Source of the DNA: Roseovarius sp.
GTDB taxonomy: Bacteria > Pseudomonadota > Alphaproteobacteria > Rhodobacterales > Rhodobacteraceae
DNA: 64,000 nt
Reading direction: 5' to 3'
NCBI RefSeq assembly: GCF_027019125.1
Contig: NZ_JALUXE010000014.1
Span: 62,001 to 126,000 of the forward strand
The position numbers and the translations under genes were made by a program. The notes beneath the pieces are model-generated. The model made no database searches and was not told where the DNA came from. It worked only from the letters and a program-made list of their open reading frames with translations. Shown here one piece after another: positions 1 to 8,160 of the stretch (position 1 is the stretch's first letter; the number at the start of each line of letters is the position of its first letter).

Positions 1-1517
1 TGATGCAGCGCCGGATTTCCCGCCATGACGTAGAGATCCCAATCGAACGCCTCCGCGGCATGATCCGCCCCTTTGGGCCGCCAGCGCACGATCTGTCCAT
101 ACAGGTTCTCGGCACGCGGATTTGGGCCGCCCACGGGTGTCTCATCGCCTCCCGCATTGGGCTTGATGCCGCGGTTCTTGTTGTTGGTCAGCGCGCAATA
201 CCCCTCTGCCATGACCGGGTTGACCGCAACCCATTCCGGCCGATCCATCGTCGTCGCCCCCACCTTGGACGCGGCTTGCCGCGTCAGAATGCAGATTTCA
301 GGCAGGGTCATCCCCGTTGTCTCTGGCGTCAGCGGCAACCACCGCCCCGTGCCATCCTCGTGAAACTGCGCCACATGAAGCGTGCCCTCGTCAAGCAGAG
401 CGGCGGTATCGCCGCCCGGCACATAGGCCGCATCCGAGACGAACTTGTACAGGAACTCGCCCCGCTCATCATCGCCCATATAGACCACGACGCGCCCGTC
501 GCGAGCCAGCACAACTTCCGCGTTCTCATGCTTGAACCGACCAAGTGCGCTACGCTTCACCGGGACCGACTTTGGGTCTGCGGGATCGATTTCGACCACA
601 TAGCCGGCCCGGCGCGGCTCGCCGGGGTTTTTCGAGACATCGAACCGTGCATCGTACTTGTGATAGTCATAGCCCCGCCCCTCGGCCCGGATACCGTAGC
701 GCGCGTAATCTTCCGCCAGGGCGGCGGCCTCATCGGTCGCACCGAAGTAGCCGTTGAAATTCTCTTCACACGTCAGATAGGTGCCCCAGGGCGTGCGCCC
801 CGATCCGCAGTTGTTGAACGTGCCCAACGCCTCCGATCCGCTGGGATCGGCGTCTGTCCTCAACAGATCATGCCCTGCCGCCGGTCCGCTGATCCGCATC
901 GGCGTCAACTGTGTGATCCGCCGCGTATAGGGGCTGTCCTTGACAACCTGCCAGCCGTCCGGCCCCTGCGATACCTCCATCACGGTGACACCCTGAAGGT
1001 TCTGCAACTTGCGCACATCCTCCAGTTTCTCGGGCACGCCATCCATGCGTTGTGGCAAATTCACGTCGCGGTTCACATACTCATGGTTCACCGCGATGAG
1101 ATGCCGGTCGCCCACGGTAAAGAGCTCCATCCCGTCCGTATTCTCGCCGAATACCCGGTCGGCATCCCCCGCAGCCCCACCCACCGCATTGTCGAATGCC
1201 GCCACATCCTCGAACAGCGGGTCGCCCCACCGGACCAGAACCTGCCAGTCGTAGCCCTCGGGCACATGCACCGTGCCGTCGGTCTGCGCCGGGATCGGGG
1301 TGAACCCGAACCGCTCCGAAGCCTCTACCGCGCCCGGCAGGACCGCGCCGAACCCCATCGCAGCCGCCCCCGACCCAAATGCGACAACCCCGGACAAGAA
1401 TCCCCGCCGCGACATGGCCAGAGCCACGACACGGTCGAAATCACAGTCCCCGGGGCGCGGGTCGTGCAATTCGTCCCACTCGTCCGCAGAGAGGGAAAGG
1501 ACATCTGGATCATGCAT
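1..1517 (-). CDS. PhoX-family (DUF839) Tat-exported phosphatase, 3' end outside window
   Basis: About 505 residues are visible and the C-terminus runs off the window edge. The N-terminus holds the phrase LSLSADEWDELHDPRP and then a twin-arginine signal SRRGFLSG at residues 36-43, so the protein is expected to be exported folded by Tat. Further on come NNCGSGRTPWGTYLTCEENF and YMGDDERGEFLYKF, which I recognise from the PhoX/DUF839 family of calcium- and iron-dependent periplasmic alkaline phosphatases. The start at 1517 is preceded by GGAGG at a good distance. Whether it is a true phosphate-starvation enzyme is inference: I found no convincing Pho box upstream. Family members of unknown substrate also exist. 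Confidence 0.85.
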   Translation of the reverse strand, partial: MHDPDVLSLSADEWDELHDPRPGDCDFDRVVALAMSRRGFLSGVVAFGSGAAAMGFGAVLPGAVEASERFGFTPIPAQTDGTVHVPEGYDWQVLVRWGDPLFEDVAAFDNAVGGAAGDADRVFGENTDGMELFTVGDRHLIAVNHEYVNRDVNLPQRMDGVPEKLEDVRKLQNLQGVTVMEVSQGPDGWQVVKDSPYTRRITQLTPMRISGPAAGHDLLRTDADPSGSEALGTFNNCGSGRTPWGTYLTCEENFNGYFGATDEAAALAEDYARYGIRAEGRGYDYHKYDARFDVSKNPGEPRRAGYVVEIDPADPKSVPVKRSALGRFKHENAEVVLARDGRVVVYMGDDERGEFLYKFVSDAAYVPGGDTAALLDEGTLHVAQFHEDGTGRWLPLTPETTGMTLPEICILTRQAASKVGATTMDRPEWVAVNPVMAEGYCALTNNKNRGIKPNAGGDETPVGGPNPRAENLYGQIVRWRPKGADHAAEAFDWDLYVMAGNPALH

Positions 1518-1732
1518 GGCGGGCCTCCGTGGCTGGGTGAACTCTCATCACCACTCAAGATCGCTGATTCCTGTAACAGAGACGCATATCCGAGGGCTGC
1601 AACGAAAATCCTGCCACTTGCGCAATAAATGCAAAGAAATGCGCTGTCTCGCGACATTTTATCCACCAAATCGGCTTGACGCTCCCTGCCCCCGCACCTA
1701 ATGTCCGCGCCACGCAGAACGGAGTCGCCCAC

Positions 1733-1780
1733 GTGGACACACTAGTATTCATTGTAGGTCATTGGCGCATGGGCCGGTAA
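1733..1780 (+). CDS. Putative ilv leader peptide (15 codons)
   Basis: A GTG-started mini-ORF reading MDTLVFIVGHWRMGR (GTG as fMet) lies upstream of ilvB, with GGAG at 1721-1724 eight bases before the start. Within residues 4-8 it has Leu, Val, Ile and Val, using CTA and GTA codons that look rare in this GC-rich DNA. It ends just before a terminator hairpin. This is the classical layout of a branched-chain amino acid attenuator, in which ribosome stalling on scarce aminoacyl-tRNA permits read-through. Translation of the peptide is inferred, not shown. Confidence 0.65.
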   Translation: MDTLVFIVGHWRMGR

Positions 1781-1807
1781 CGGACACCCGTAGGGTCCCC
1801 CATGCGC
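1765..1807 (+). promoter_or_regulatory. Candidate antiterminator stem of the ilvBN attenuator
   Basis: GCGCATGGG (1765-1773), in the last codons of the leader peptide, is perfectly complementary to CCCATGCGC (1799-1807), which overlaps the first bases of the terminator stem. A smaller hairpin (GGAC..GTCC, 1782-1798) sits inside. If the ribosome stalls at the Leu/Val codons the left arm is free to pair; if it reaches the stop at 1778 the arm is covered and the terminator can form. The overlap with the terminator stem is only two bases, so exclusion may be partly steric. Confidence 0.55.
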
Positions 1808-1831
1808 CCCCGGAAAACCGGGGGCTTTTTT
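1806..1831 (+). terminator. Attenuator terminator upstream of ilvB
   Basis: An eight-base GC stem (GCCCCCGG at 1806-1813 with CCGGGGGC at 1818-1825), an AAAA loop and a run of six T at 1826-1831 form a textbook intrinsic terminator. It lies 40 bases before the ilvB start and after the leader peptide, so it would abort transcription before the structural genes when branched-chain amino acids are plentiful. Confidence 0.8.
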
Positions 1832-1870
1832 ATGCGAACTGAATTGACGTCATATACGGAGCACGAGCAC

Positions 1871-3625
1871 ATGACACGTCAGATGACCGGAGCGAAAATG
1901 GTAGTCCAGGCCCTCAAGGATCAGGGCGTGGATGTCGTATTCGGATATCCCGGTGGCGCCGTGCTACCGATCTATGACGAGATCTTCCAGCAGAACGACA
2001 TCCGCCACATCCTCGTGCGCCACGAACAGGCCGCCGTCCACGCGGCCGAAGGCTATGCGCGCTCGACCGGCAAACCGGGCGTTGTGCTTGTGACCTCCGG
2101 CCCCGGCGCAACCAACGCGGTCACGGGTCTCACCGATGCGCTGATGGATTCCATTCCGCTGGTCGTCCTGACAGGTCAGGTGCCGACCTTCATGATCGGC
2201 AATGACGCCTTTCAAGAGGCCGACACCGTCGGCATCACCCGCCCCTGCACCAAGCACAACTGGCTGGTGAGCGACACCGCGCGCCTGGCCGATACGCTGC
2301 ATCAGGCCTTTCATGTCGCAACGACCGGCCGCCCCGGCCCGGTTCTGGTCGACATTCCCAAGGATGTACAATTCGCCTCGGCCACCTACACCCCGCCGCA
2401 ACAGGCGCGCGTGTCGCATTACCAGCCGCAGGTGAAAGGCGACATAGAAGGCATCACCGATCTGGTGGCTGCGCTTGAAAAGGCCAAGCGCCCGATCTTT
2501 TACACCGGCGGCGGCGTCATCAACTCCGGACCGGAGGCCACCCGCCTCTTGCGCGATCTGGTCGAGGCCACGGGCATCCCAACCACCTCCACCCTGATGG
2601 GGCTCGGGGCCTATCCCGCCAATGGCGCGAACTGGATCGGCATGCTCGGCATGCATGGGCTCTACGAGGCGAACATGGCCATGCATGGCTGTGACCTCAT
2701 GATCAACATCGGCGCACGGTTTGACGACCGCATCACCGGGCGTCTCGACGCGTTCAGCCCCGACAGCATCAAGGCCCATATCGACATCGACCCCTCGTCG
2801 ATCAACAAGGTCGTGCGCGCCGACATTCCGATCGTCGGCGACATCGCCAATGTTCTGGCCGATGTGATCGAGGTCTGGAAGGCGCGCGGCTCCAAACTCA
2901 ACCGTGAAGGCATCGCCAAGTGGTGGGAGCGCATCAACGAGTGGAAAAAGGTCGATTGCCTCAAGTTCACGCAAAAGGGCAAGACGATCAAACCGCAATA
3001 TGCCCTCGCCCGGCTCGAGGCGCTGACCAGGGATCACGACCGCTATGTCTGCACCGAAGTGGGTCAGCATCAGATGTGGGCGGCGCAGTATCTGGGCTTC
3101 AACGATCCCAACCGCTGGATGACCTCTGGCGGGCTCGGCACCATGGGCTATGGCTTTCCGGCCTCCATCGGCGTGCAGATCGCCCATCCCGAGGCGCTCG
3201 TGATCAACGTCGCGGGCGAGGCGTCGTGGCTGATGAACATGCAGGAAATGGGCACGGCGATGCAATATCACCTGCCCGTCAAACAGTTCATCCTCAACAA
3301 CGAGCGTTTGGGCATGGTCCGTCAATGGCAGCAATTGCTCCATGGCGAGCGCTATTCGTCAAGCTGGTCGGAATCCCTGCCCGATTTCGTGAAACTGGCC
3401 GAGGCTTTCGGCGCCAAGGGCATTCTCTGCTCGGACCCCGCCGATCTCGATGACGCGATCATGGAGATGCTGAACCACGACGGCCCGGTGATCTTTGATT
3501 GCCTCGTGGAAAAGCACGAAAACTGCTTCCCGATGATCCCGTCCGGCGAGCCGCACAACAAGATGCTGCTGGGTGAGGCAAGCACCAAGGACGCCATCAA
3601 AGAGGGCGGCGCGGTGCTGGTGTGA
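1871..3625 (+). CDS. ilvB: Acetolactate synthase, large (catalytic) subunit
   Basis: This 584-residue ThDP enzyme makes acetolactate or acetohydroxybutyrate, the first common step of Val, Leu and Ile synthesis. The N-terminal [14 protein letters not shown] carries the catalytic glutamate region ([15 protein letters not shown]); the C-terminal ThDP region reads [14 protein letters not shown], which I recall as the usual alphaproteobacterial variant of the GDG motif. I chose ATG 1871 because CGGAG lies nine bases upstream; in-frame ATGs at 1802 and 1832 would run through or sit on the attenuator terminator. It is followed after 53 bases by the regulatory subunit gene, and expression is probably controlled by the attenuator at 1733-1831. 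Confidence 0.96.
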   Translation: MTRQMTGAKMVVQALKDQGVDVVFGYPGGAVLPIYDEIFQQNDIRHILVRHEQAAVHAAEGYARSTGKPGVVLVTSGPGATNAVTGLTDALMDSIPLVVLTGQVPTFMIGNDAFQEADTVGITRPCTKHNWLVSDTARLADTLHQAFHVATTGRPGPVLVDIPKDVQFASATYTPPQQARVSHYQPQVKGDIEGITDLVAALEKAKRPIFYTGGGVINSGPEATRLLRDLVEATGIPTTSTLMGLGAYPANGANWIGMLGMHGLYEANMAMHGCDLMINIGARFDDRITGRLDAFSPDSIKAHIDIDPSSINKVVRADIPIVGDIANVLADVIEVWKARGSKLNREGIAKWWERINEWKKVDCLKFTQKGKTIKPQYALARLEALTRDHDRYVCTEVGQHQMWAAQYLGFNDPNRWMTSGGLGTMGYGFPASIGVQIAHPEALVINVAGEASWLMNMQEMGTAMQYHLPVKQFILNNERLGMVRQWQQLLHGERYSSSWSESLPDFVKLAEAFGAKGILCSDPADLDDAIMEMLNHDGPVIFDCLVEKHENCFPMIPSGEPHNKMLLGEASTKDAIKEGGAVLV

Positions 3626-3678
3626 CGGTGGGTTTCACCCACCCCCCCTCAACGCCCGACAATAACAAGGAAACCACG

Positions 3679-4239
3679 ATGTCAGCCCTGCAAATCAAAA
3701 AAGGCTCGTCCAAACATTCCGCCTACAACCTGCGCCCGACCTTTTCGGACGTGCAGGAAACCCATACCTTGGCGGTGCTGGTCGATAACGAACCCGGTGT
3801 TCTGGCCCGCGTCATCGGCCTCTTCTCGGGTCGCGGCTATAATATCGACAGCCTGACCGTGGCCGAGGTGGATCACACCGGCCATACCAGCCGGATCACC
3901 ATCGTGACCACCGGCACGCCGCAGGTGATCGAACAGATCAAGGCACAGTTGGGCCGCATCGTGCCTGTTCACAAGGTCAATGACCTCACCGTCGAAGGGG
4001 CCAGCGTCGAGCGCGAATTGGCGCTGCTGAAGGTCGAAGGCACCGGCGACAAGCGCGTCGAGGCACTGCGCCTGGCCGACATCTTCCGCGCCAATGCGGT
4101 GGACAGCACGCTCACCAGCTTTGTGTTCGAGATCACCGGCGCGCCCGAGAAAATCGACGCCTTCGCCGAATTGATGCGCCCGCTCGGCCTTGTGGAAATG
4201 GCGCGCACCGGCGTCGCGGCCCTGCCACGCGGTCTCTGA
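3679..4239 (+). CDS. ilvN: Acetolactate synthase, small (regulatory) subunit
   Basis: The 186-residue protein has an N-terminal ACT domain (HTLAVLVDNEPGVLARVIGLF, then GYNIDSLTV) and the C-terminal small-subunit domain (ALLKVEG, R-ADIFRANAVD, ITGAPEKIDAF). It binds the large subunit and gives feedback inhibition, usually by valine. ATG 3679 is preceded by AAGGA, and an upstream in-frame start at 3622 would overlap the ilvB stop without a good ribosome site. Its length is normal for the family (about 160-190). Confidence 0.95.
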   Translation: MSALQIKKGSSKHSAYNLRPTFSDVQETHTLAVLVDNEPGVLARVIGLFSGRGYNIDSLTVAEVDHTGHTSRITIVTTGTPQVIEQIKAQLGRIVPVHKVNDLTVEGASVERELALLKVEGTGDKRVEALRLADIFRANAVDSTLTSFVFEITGAPEKIDAFAELMRPLGLVEMARTGVAALPRGL

Positions 4240-4313
4240 CACGGGCCGCGGACTCAGGTTTGTCGCGGGTTTGACGCGCCGCGTCGCAGACAGGCGCGTG
4301 GGGGCAAGGGGCA

Positions 4314-4332
4314 CTGGCGCAATATGCGCCAG
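4314..4332 (+). other. Hairpin in the leader of the Rieske oxygenase gene
   Basis: CTGGCGC (4314-4320) and GCGCCAG (4326-4332) form a seven-base stem with an AATAT loop, ending 11 bases before the GGAG ribosome site. No T-run follows, so it is not a simple terminator. It could be an mRNA stabiliser or a chance palindrome. Confidence 0.4.
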
Positions 4333-4355
4333 CCCTAACCTCCGGAGACGCCAAA

Positions 4356-5513
4356 ATGCCCGCGCTGACCGATCTTTCGAATGTCCGTACATCCGTTGAC
4401 CAGGCAAACGGCCTGCCCAATGCCCATTACATAGATCCCGGCGTCTTCGAGGAAGAAAAGCACGCGCTGCTCTTCAGTCAATGGGCCGGTCTTGCCGTAG
4501 GGGCCGATGTGCCGGAACCGGGCGATGCCAAACCGATCGAATTCCTTGGCATGCCGCTCTTGCTTCTGCGTGACAAGGACGGTCAGGTGCGCGTGTTTCA
4601 GAACATCTGCCGCCACCGCGGCATGATCCTTGTCGAGGAACCGCGCAAGATCGAGGGGGCCATCCGCTGCCCCTATCATTCGTGGTGCTATTCGACCAAG
4701 GGCGCGCTCGTCTCGACCCCGCATGTCGGCGGACCGGGGCACAACACCCACGAGAGCATCAAGCGCGACGATCTGGGCCTGACCGAGATCCGCAGCCATA
4801 TCTGGCGCGATGTGGTCTGGATCAATGTCTCGGGCGATGCTCCCGCGTTTGAGGTCGCGATGGCCGATCTCATCGCCCGCTGGCGCGAGTTCGACCTCCC
4901 TGTCTACCATGGCGGTGCCGACAGCCGCTTTACGCTCGAAGTCAAAACCAACTGGAAACTGGCGGTCGAGAACTATTGCGAGAGCTATCACCTGCCATGG
5001 GTCCACCCCGGCCTCAACAGCTATTCCCGGCTCGAAGATCACTACCACATCGAAAAGCCCGGCGCATATTCCGGTCAGGGCACCATGGTCTATCGCCAGC
5101 TGACCAATGAGACCGGCGCGAAATTCCCGGACTTCGCCGAAGTGGGCGCGAAATGGAACGAACAGGCCGAATATGTCGCGGCCTATCCCAATGTTCTCTT
5201 GGGCGTCCATCGCGACCACGCCTTTGCCATCATACTGGAACCCAAGGGGCCAGAGCGCACGGTCGAACATATCCACCTCTATTACGCGGTTCCCAATGCC
5301 GATGGCGGGCTGCGCCTCCGCAATACCCAGCTTTGGAAAACCGTGTTCGAAGAGGATATCTTTGTTGTCGAAGGCATGCAGCGCGGCCGCCACGCGACCT
5401 ATTTCGACGGTGGCCGCTTTTCACCGGTGATGGACAGCCCCACGCATTGTTTTCACGCCTGGGTGGCAGACCGCGTCGAGGCACATCGCGCCATGGCCCG
5501 CGCAGCAGAATGA
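4356..5513 (+). CDS. Rieske-type ring-hydroxylating oxygenase, alpha subunit
   Basis: This 385-residue non-heme iron oxygenase has a Rieske [2Fe-2S] site C85-x-H87 / C105-x2-H108 and a mononuclear iron site ENYCESYHLPWVH (H212, H217), followed by the catalytic-domain fold through LWKTVFEEDIFVVEGMQ. Relatives act on aromatic acids, choline, glycine betaine or carnitine; the substrate cannot be told from sequence. No ferredoxin or reductase gene is adjacent, so electrons must come from elsewhere. ATG 4356 has GGAG at 4344-4347. The stop overlaps the start of the next small gene (ATGA), implying coupled translation. Confidence 0.9.
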   Translation: MPALTDLSNVRTSVDQANGLPNAHYIDPGVFEEEKHALLFSQWAGLAVGADVPEPGDAKPIEFLGMPLLLLRDKDGQVRVFQNICRHRGMILVEEPRKIEGAIRCPYHSWCYSTKGALVSTPHVGGPGHNTHESIKRDDLGLTEIRSHIWRDVVWINVSGDAPAFEVAMADLIARWREFDLPVYHGGADSRFTLEVKTNWKLAVENYCESYHLPWVHPGLNSYSRLEDHYHIEKPGAYSGQGTMVYRQLTNETGAKFPDFAEVGAKWNEQAEYVAAYPNVLLGVHRDHAFAIILEPKGPERTVEHIHLYYAVPNADGGLRLRNTQLWKTVFEEDIFVVEGMQRGRHATYFDGGRFSPVMDSPTHCFHAWVADRVEAHRAMARAAE

Positions 5514-5722
5514 CCGACCTCGACAGCGCGATGATCCGCGCCCATGACTCGGGCGACCTGAAAGCGCTGATCACGCTCTATACGCAGGCGGCAGACCGGG
5601 CCAAAACCCTTGACGCCGCCTGCTTTTTTCTCACCCATGCCTATATCTTCGCCCTTGAGGCCGGCGCGTTTGAGGCCGCAGACCTGCACGCCCGCCTGAT
5701 CGCCCACGGGCGCGAGGCATAG
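5510..5722 (+). CDS. Small alpha-helical hypothetical protein coupled to the Rieske gene
   Basis: A 70-residue ORF starts inside the stop codon of the Rieske oxygenase (ATGA, 5510-5513). The sequence (SAMIRAHDSGDLKALITLYTQAADRA, then ACFFLTHAYIFALEAG) looks like a pair of helical TPR-like hairpins with no signal peptide and no metal motif. The tight coupling suggests it works with or stabilises the oxygenase. I do not recognise a named family; the function is unknown. Confidence 0.72.
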   Translation: MTDLDSAMIRAHDSGDLKALITLYTQAADRAKTLDAACFFLTHAYIFALEAGAFEAADLHARLIAHGREA

Positions 5723-5730
5723 CGCCTCCT

Positions 5731-5782
5731 GCTTCTTTTTGGCTCAAATACTCCGGGGGGTCCGGGGGGCAGCGCCCCCCGC
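5731..5782. repeat. GAGTATTT-type intergenic element, copy A, with GC hairpin
   Basis: On the minus strand this reads GGAGTATTTGAGCCAAAAAG followed by AAGC, and is joined to a perfect GGGGGGC/GCCCCCC hairpin. It falls between two convergent genes. Its hairpin side encodes the last residues and the TGA stop of the DUF2189 protein. The same core recurs near 18990, 28900 and 31865. Confidence 0.65.
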
Positions 5783-6553
5783 CTCACAAATCAGCGTATA
5801 GAGATGCCATGTCGCATGCCCCAAAAGCGGCAGCGCGAAAAACAGCCCCAGGAACGCAGGCAACATCGCCAGAAACGTCAGGCCCGCGACCAGAGCCGCC
5901 CAGGCCAGCATCGGCACCGGGTTTTCGATCACCACCCGCAGACTCGTCAGCATTGCGGTGACGAAATCGACCTCCCGGTCCAGCAACAAGGGCAGCGACA
6001 CCACCGTCAGGCCATAGAGCAAGAGGGCAAAGACCGCGCCGACCCCTGTTCCCACCGCCAACATGCTCAGCCCCTCAGGCGTGAAGTAAACCTGCAACGA
6101 GGTTGAGACATTGGTCATGGTCGACAGCCCCATGAAAAGCGCAAAGATCATATGCGCGAGAAAGAACCAGAACAGGAACACCATGATGATGATGGCGCAG
6201 ATCGAGGGCAATTGCCGCCGCCTCTGATGCGCGATCACGCCAAAGATCTCCGATGCCACAAGGGCGCGGCCCGTGCTCAGCCGATGACTCACCTCATAGA
6301 GTCCCACCGCCGCGAACGGCCCCACCAGGGGAAATCCCACGGCGGCAAAGATCAGCCAGTAACTCTTGCCCGTGACCCATGTGATCCACGCAAGCGCCAG
6401 CCCGATCACCACGTAGACCCCGGCAAAAATGACCGCAAAGCCCGGTGCGCGGCGCATGTCCGCCCAGCCGCGGCGCAGCGCCTCGGCCAGCATGTCAAAG
6501 CGGACATCGCCCATTTCCGGCACGCCCAGCGGCTTGATCTCGTTTTGCTGCAT
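5744..6553 (-). CDS. DUF2189 family integral membrane protein
   Basis: The 269-residue protein has about six hydrophobic segments, for example FAVIFAGVYVVIGLALAWI, SICAIIIMVFLFWFF and MLAWAALVAGLTFLAMLPAF, after a soluble start MQQNEIKPLGVPEMGDVRFD. The motif GHATWHLYT near the C-terminus is typical of DUF2189. The start at 6553 has GGAGG upstream on its strand; a longer in-frame start at 6625 lacks this support. The tail GGAAPRTPRSI comes from the repeat element at 5731-5782, so the ancestral stop may lie slightly earlier. Function unknown. Confidence 0.85.
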   Translation of the reverse strand: MQQNEIKPLGVPEMGDVRFDMLAEALRRGWADMRRAPGFAVIFAGVYVVIGLALAWITWVTGKSYWLIFAAVGFPLVGPFAAVGLYEVSHRLSTGRALVASEIFGVIAHQRRRQLPSICAIIIMVFLFWFFLAHMIFALFMGLSTMTNVSTSLQVYFTPEGLSMLAVGTGVGAVFALLLYGLTVVSLPLLLDREVDFVTAMLTSLRVVIENPVPMLAWAALVAGLTFLAMLPAFLGLFFALPLLGHATWHLYTLICEAGGAAPRTPRSI

Positions 6554-6652
6554 GGCGCCATTCCTCCCCTTTTTGGGGGAGCCTAGAGCAATTTCACGGC
6601 CATGGGATAGGGGCTTTCTGCGCAAACACCCTTGGGACGCATGGACGAGGCG

Positions 6653-7114
6653 TTACCGCGCCCCATCCGGGTTGAGGCGCAGAACCGCGAGGTTGAGCAT
6701 GCCCGCGACGCTGACCCATGCCAGATACGGCACGAAGAGCAGCCCGGCAATCCAGTCCACCGACCAAAGCGCCACCAGCGTCACCGCCACCGAAGCCCAG
6801 AGCGCGCAGAGCACGATCAGCCCCAGTTTCATCCGTTGCAGCCCGAAAAACACCGGAGTCCAGAGACCGTTGAGCGCGATCTGCAAGGACCAGAGCGCCA
6901 TGGCAATGCCGTTTTCGGGGCTCACCGCCGCCCGCGCCCCCGCCGCCGCCATACAGATATACAGCGTGGTCCAGGCGACCGGGAACAACCAGTTGGGCGG
7001 TGTCCAAGACGGTTTTTTCAGCCGCGCATACCACTCACCCGGCGGAAAGAGCCCGCCGGTCGAGCCTGCCGCGAAACAGGCCGCCAGAAAAATCCCGAAG
7101 GTAATCCATATCAT
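6653..7114 (-). CDS. tspO: TspO/MBR-family tryptophan-rich sensory protein
   Basis: This 153-residue, five-helix outer-membrane-type protein binds tetrapyrroles and in Rhodobacter negatively affects photosynthesis gene expression in response to oxygen. Diagnostic motifs are WYARLKKPSWTPPNWLFPVAWTTLY near residues 28-52, ALNGLWTPVFFG and YLAWVSVAGMLN near the C-terminus. Its start overlaps the crtB stop (ATGA at 7111-7114), placing it at the end of the crtI-crtB-tspO unit, as in Rhodobacter. The next gene in Rhodobacter clusters, crtC, is absent here. Confidence 0.93.
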   Translation of the reverse strand: MIWITFGIFLAACFAAGSTGGLFPPGEWYARLKKPSWTPPNWLFPVAWTTLYICMAAAGARAAVSPENGIAMALWSLQIALNGLWTPVFFGLQRMKLGLIVLCALWASVAVTLVALWSVDWIAGLLFVPYLAWVSVAGMLNLAVLRLNPDGAR

Positions 7115-8160
7115 GCGGTCTCTCTAACCCGCCCGGCATCCCGGCTCAAGCCTGACTCGCGTGCCATATCCTGTGCCTTCAGACGGGCAAGCGCCTCGTA
7201 GAGCGTATCGCTCCAATCCGCGGCGCGCGGCGCGTCCTGGGCTGCGGCGCGGACCAGAAATTCCGTCTCGGGCAGTGACCGGGCATAGATCACCGGCGAA
7301 CCGGGCAGGATCGTACTGCCCCCTGCCCGCAACATGGCCAGCATCAGCCAGCCCAGTTTTTGGGTGCCATTGGTGCGCGCCCGGCGTGTGACACTGTCAT
7401 GGCCCGCGCGGCGCACCTGCGCGCCGATACCCGCGTAAATATAGCGCGCGGCGAAAATACCGGGTCGCGCCGACAGCGGCAGCGCGGCAATCCCCGCCTC
7501 TGACCGGGTATAAAGCCTGTCCGCCTCGATCAGCAATCGGCGCACCATGCGACGCACCTCAGCATCAGGGGCAGGCGCGCGCAGAAAACCCTCCGGCGTC
7601 AGCCCCGCTTCGGACAGCCAGTCCAGTGGCAGGTATAGCCGCCCTTCGCGCGCGTCCTCGCCCACGTCACGGGCGATATTGGTCAGTTGCATCGCCACGC
7701 CCAGATCGCAGGCCCGCGCCAGCGCATCGCGCGCGCGCACCCGCATCAGCACACACATCATCGCCCCCACCGCAGAGGCCACACGCGCCGAATACCCGCG
7801 CAACTCGGACAGGGTCTCGTAGCGGCGGCCTTCAGCATCCCACGCCAGCCCTTCCAGCAACGCTTCGGGCAGGGCGCGCGGCATGTCGAAACCGTCGATG
7901 ATGGCAGCAAAGGCGCGGTCAGCGGGCGCATTGCGCGGCCGCCCGGCATAGGCCAGATCGAGCCGCTCGTGCAGCGCCAGCACCGCCGCCGCCTTTTCGC
8001 GGTTCTCATCCACCGCGTCATCGGCCAGACGGCAAAAGGCGTATAGCGCCAGCGCCGGTTCGCGCACGCTGCGCGGCAGTAATTTTGACGCGGCATGGAA
8101 CGAACGCGATCCGTGGCGGATCGCCTCGGTGCAATGCGCCAGATCCTGCGGCGCGATCAT
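7111..8160 (-). CDS. crtB: Phytoene synthase
   Basis: The 349-residue enzyme condenses two geranylgeranyl diphosphates to phytoene, the first committed carotenoid step. It has the two Asp-rich motifs of trans-isoprenyl synthases: FCRLADDAVDE (about residues 43-53) and TNIARDVGEDAREGRLYLP. The start overlaps the crtI stop and the stop overlaps the tspO start, both through ATGA, so the three genes are translationally coupled. Length fits the family. Confidence 0.95.
   Translation of the reverse strand: MIAPQDLAHCTEAIRHGSRSFHAASKLLPRSVREPALALYAFCRLADDAVDENREKAAAVLALHERLDLAYAGRPRNAPADRAFAAIIDGFDMPRALPEALLEGLAWDAEGRRYETLSELRGYSARVASAVGAMMCVLMRVRARDALARACDLGVAMQLTNIARDVGEDAREGRLYLPLDWLSEAGLTPEGFLRAPAPDAEVRRMVRRLLIEADRLYTRSEAGIAALPLSARPGIFAARYIYAGIGAQVRRAGHDSVTRRARTNGTQKLGWLMLAMLRAGGSTILPGSPVIYARSLPETEFLVRAAAQDAPRAADWSDTLYEALARLKAQDMARESGLSRDAGRVRETA

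Noticed and set aside
3..1628. Long plus-strand open frame of 541 codons
   Set aside because: It is antisense to the PhoX-type gene, whose minus-strand translation has a Tat signal and family motifs and a ribosome site. The plus reading is Arg/Pro/His-rich, the usual sign of a shadow frame.
1560..1700. Pho box before the PhoX-type gene
   Set aside because: The best stretch (CTGTTACAGGAATCAGC on the minus strand) does not give two spaced seven-base direct repeats, so phosphate control is not claimed.
1964..3343. 459-codon minus-strand open frame across ilvB
   Set aside because: Antisense shadow of a well-conserved acetolactate synthase; no ribosome site and no recognisable motif.
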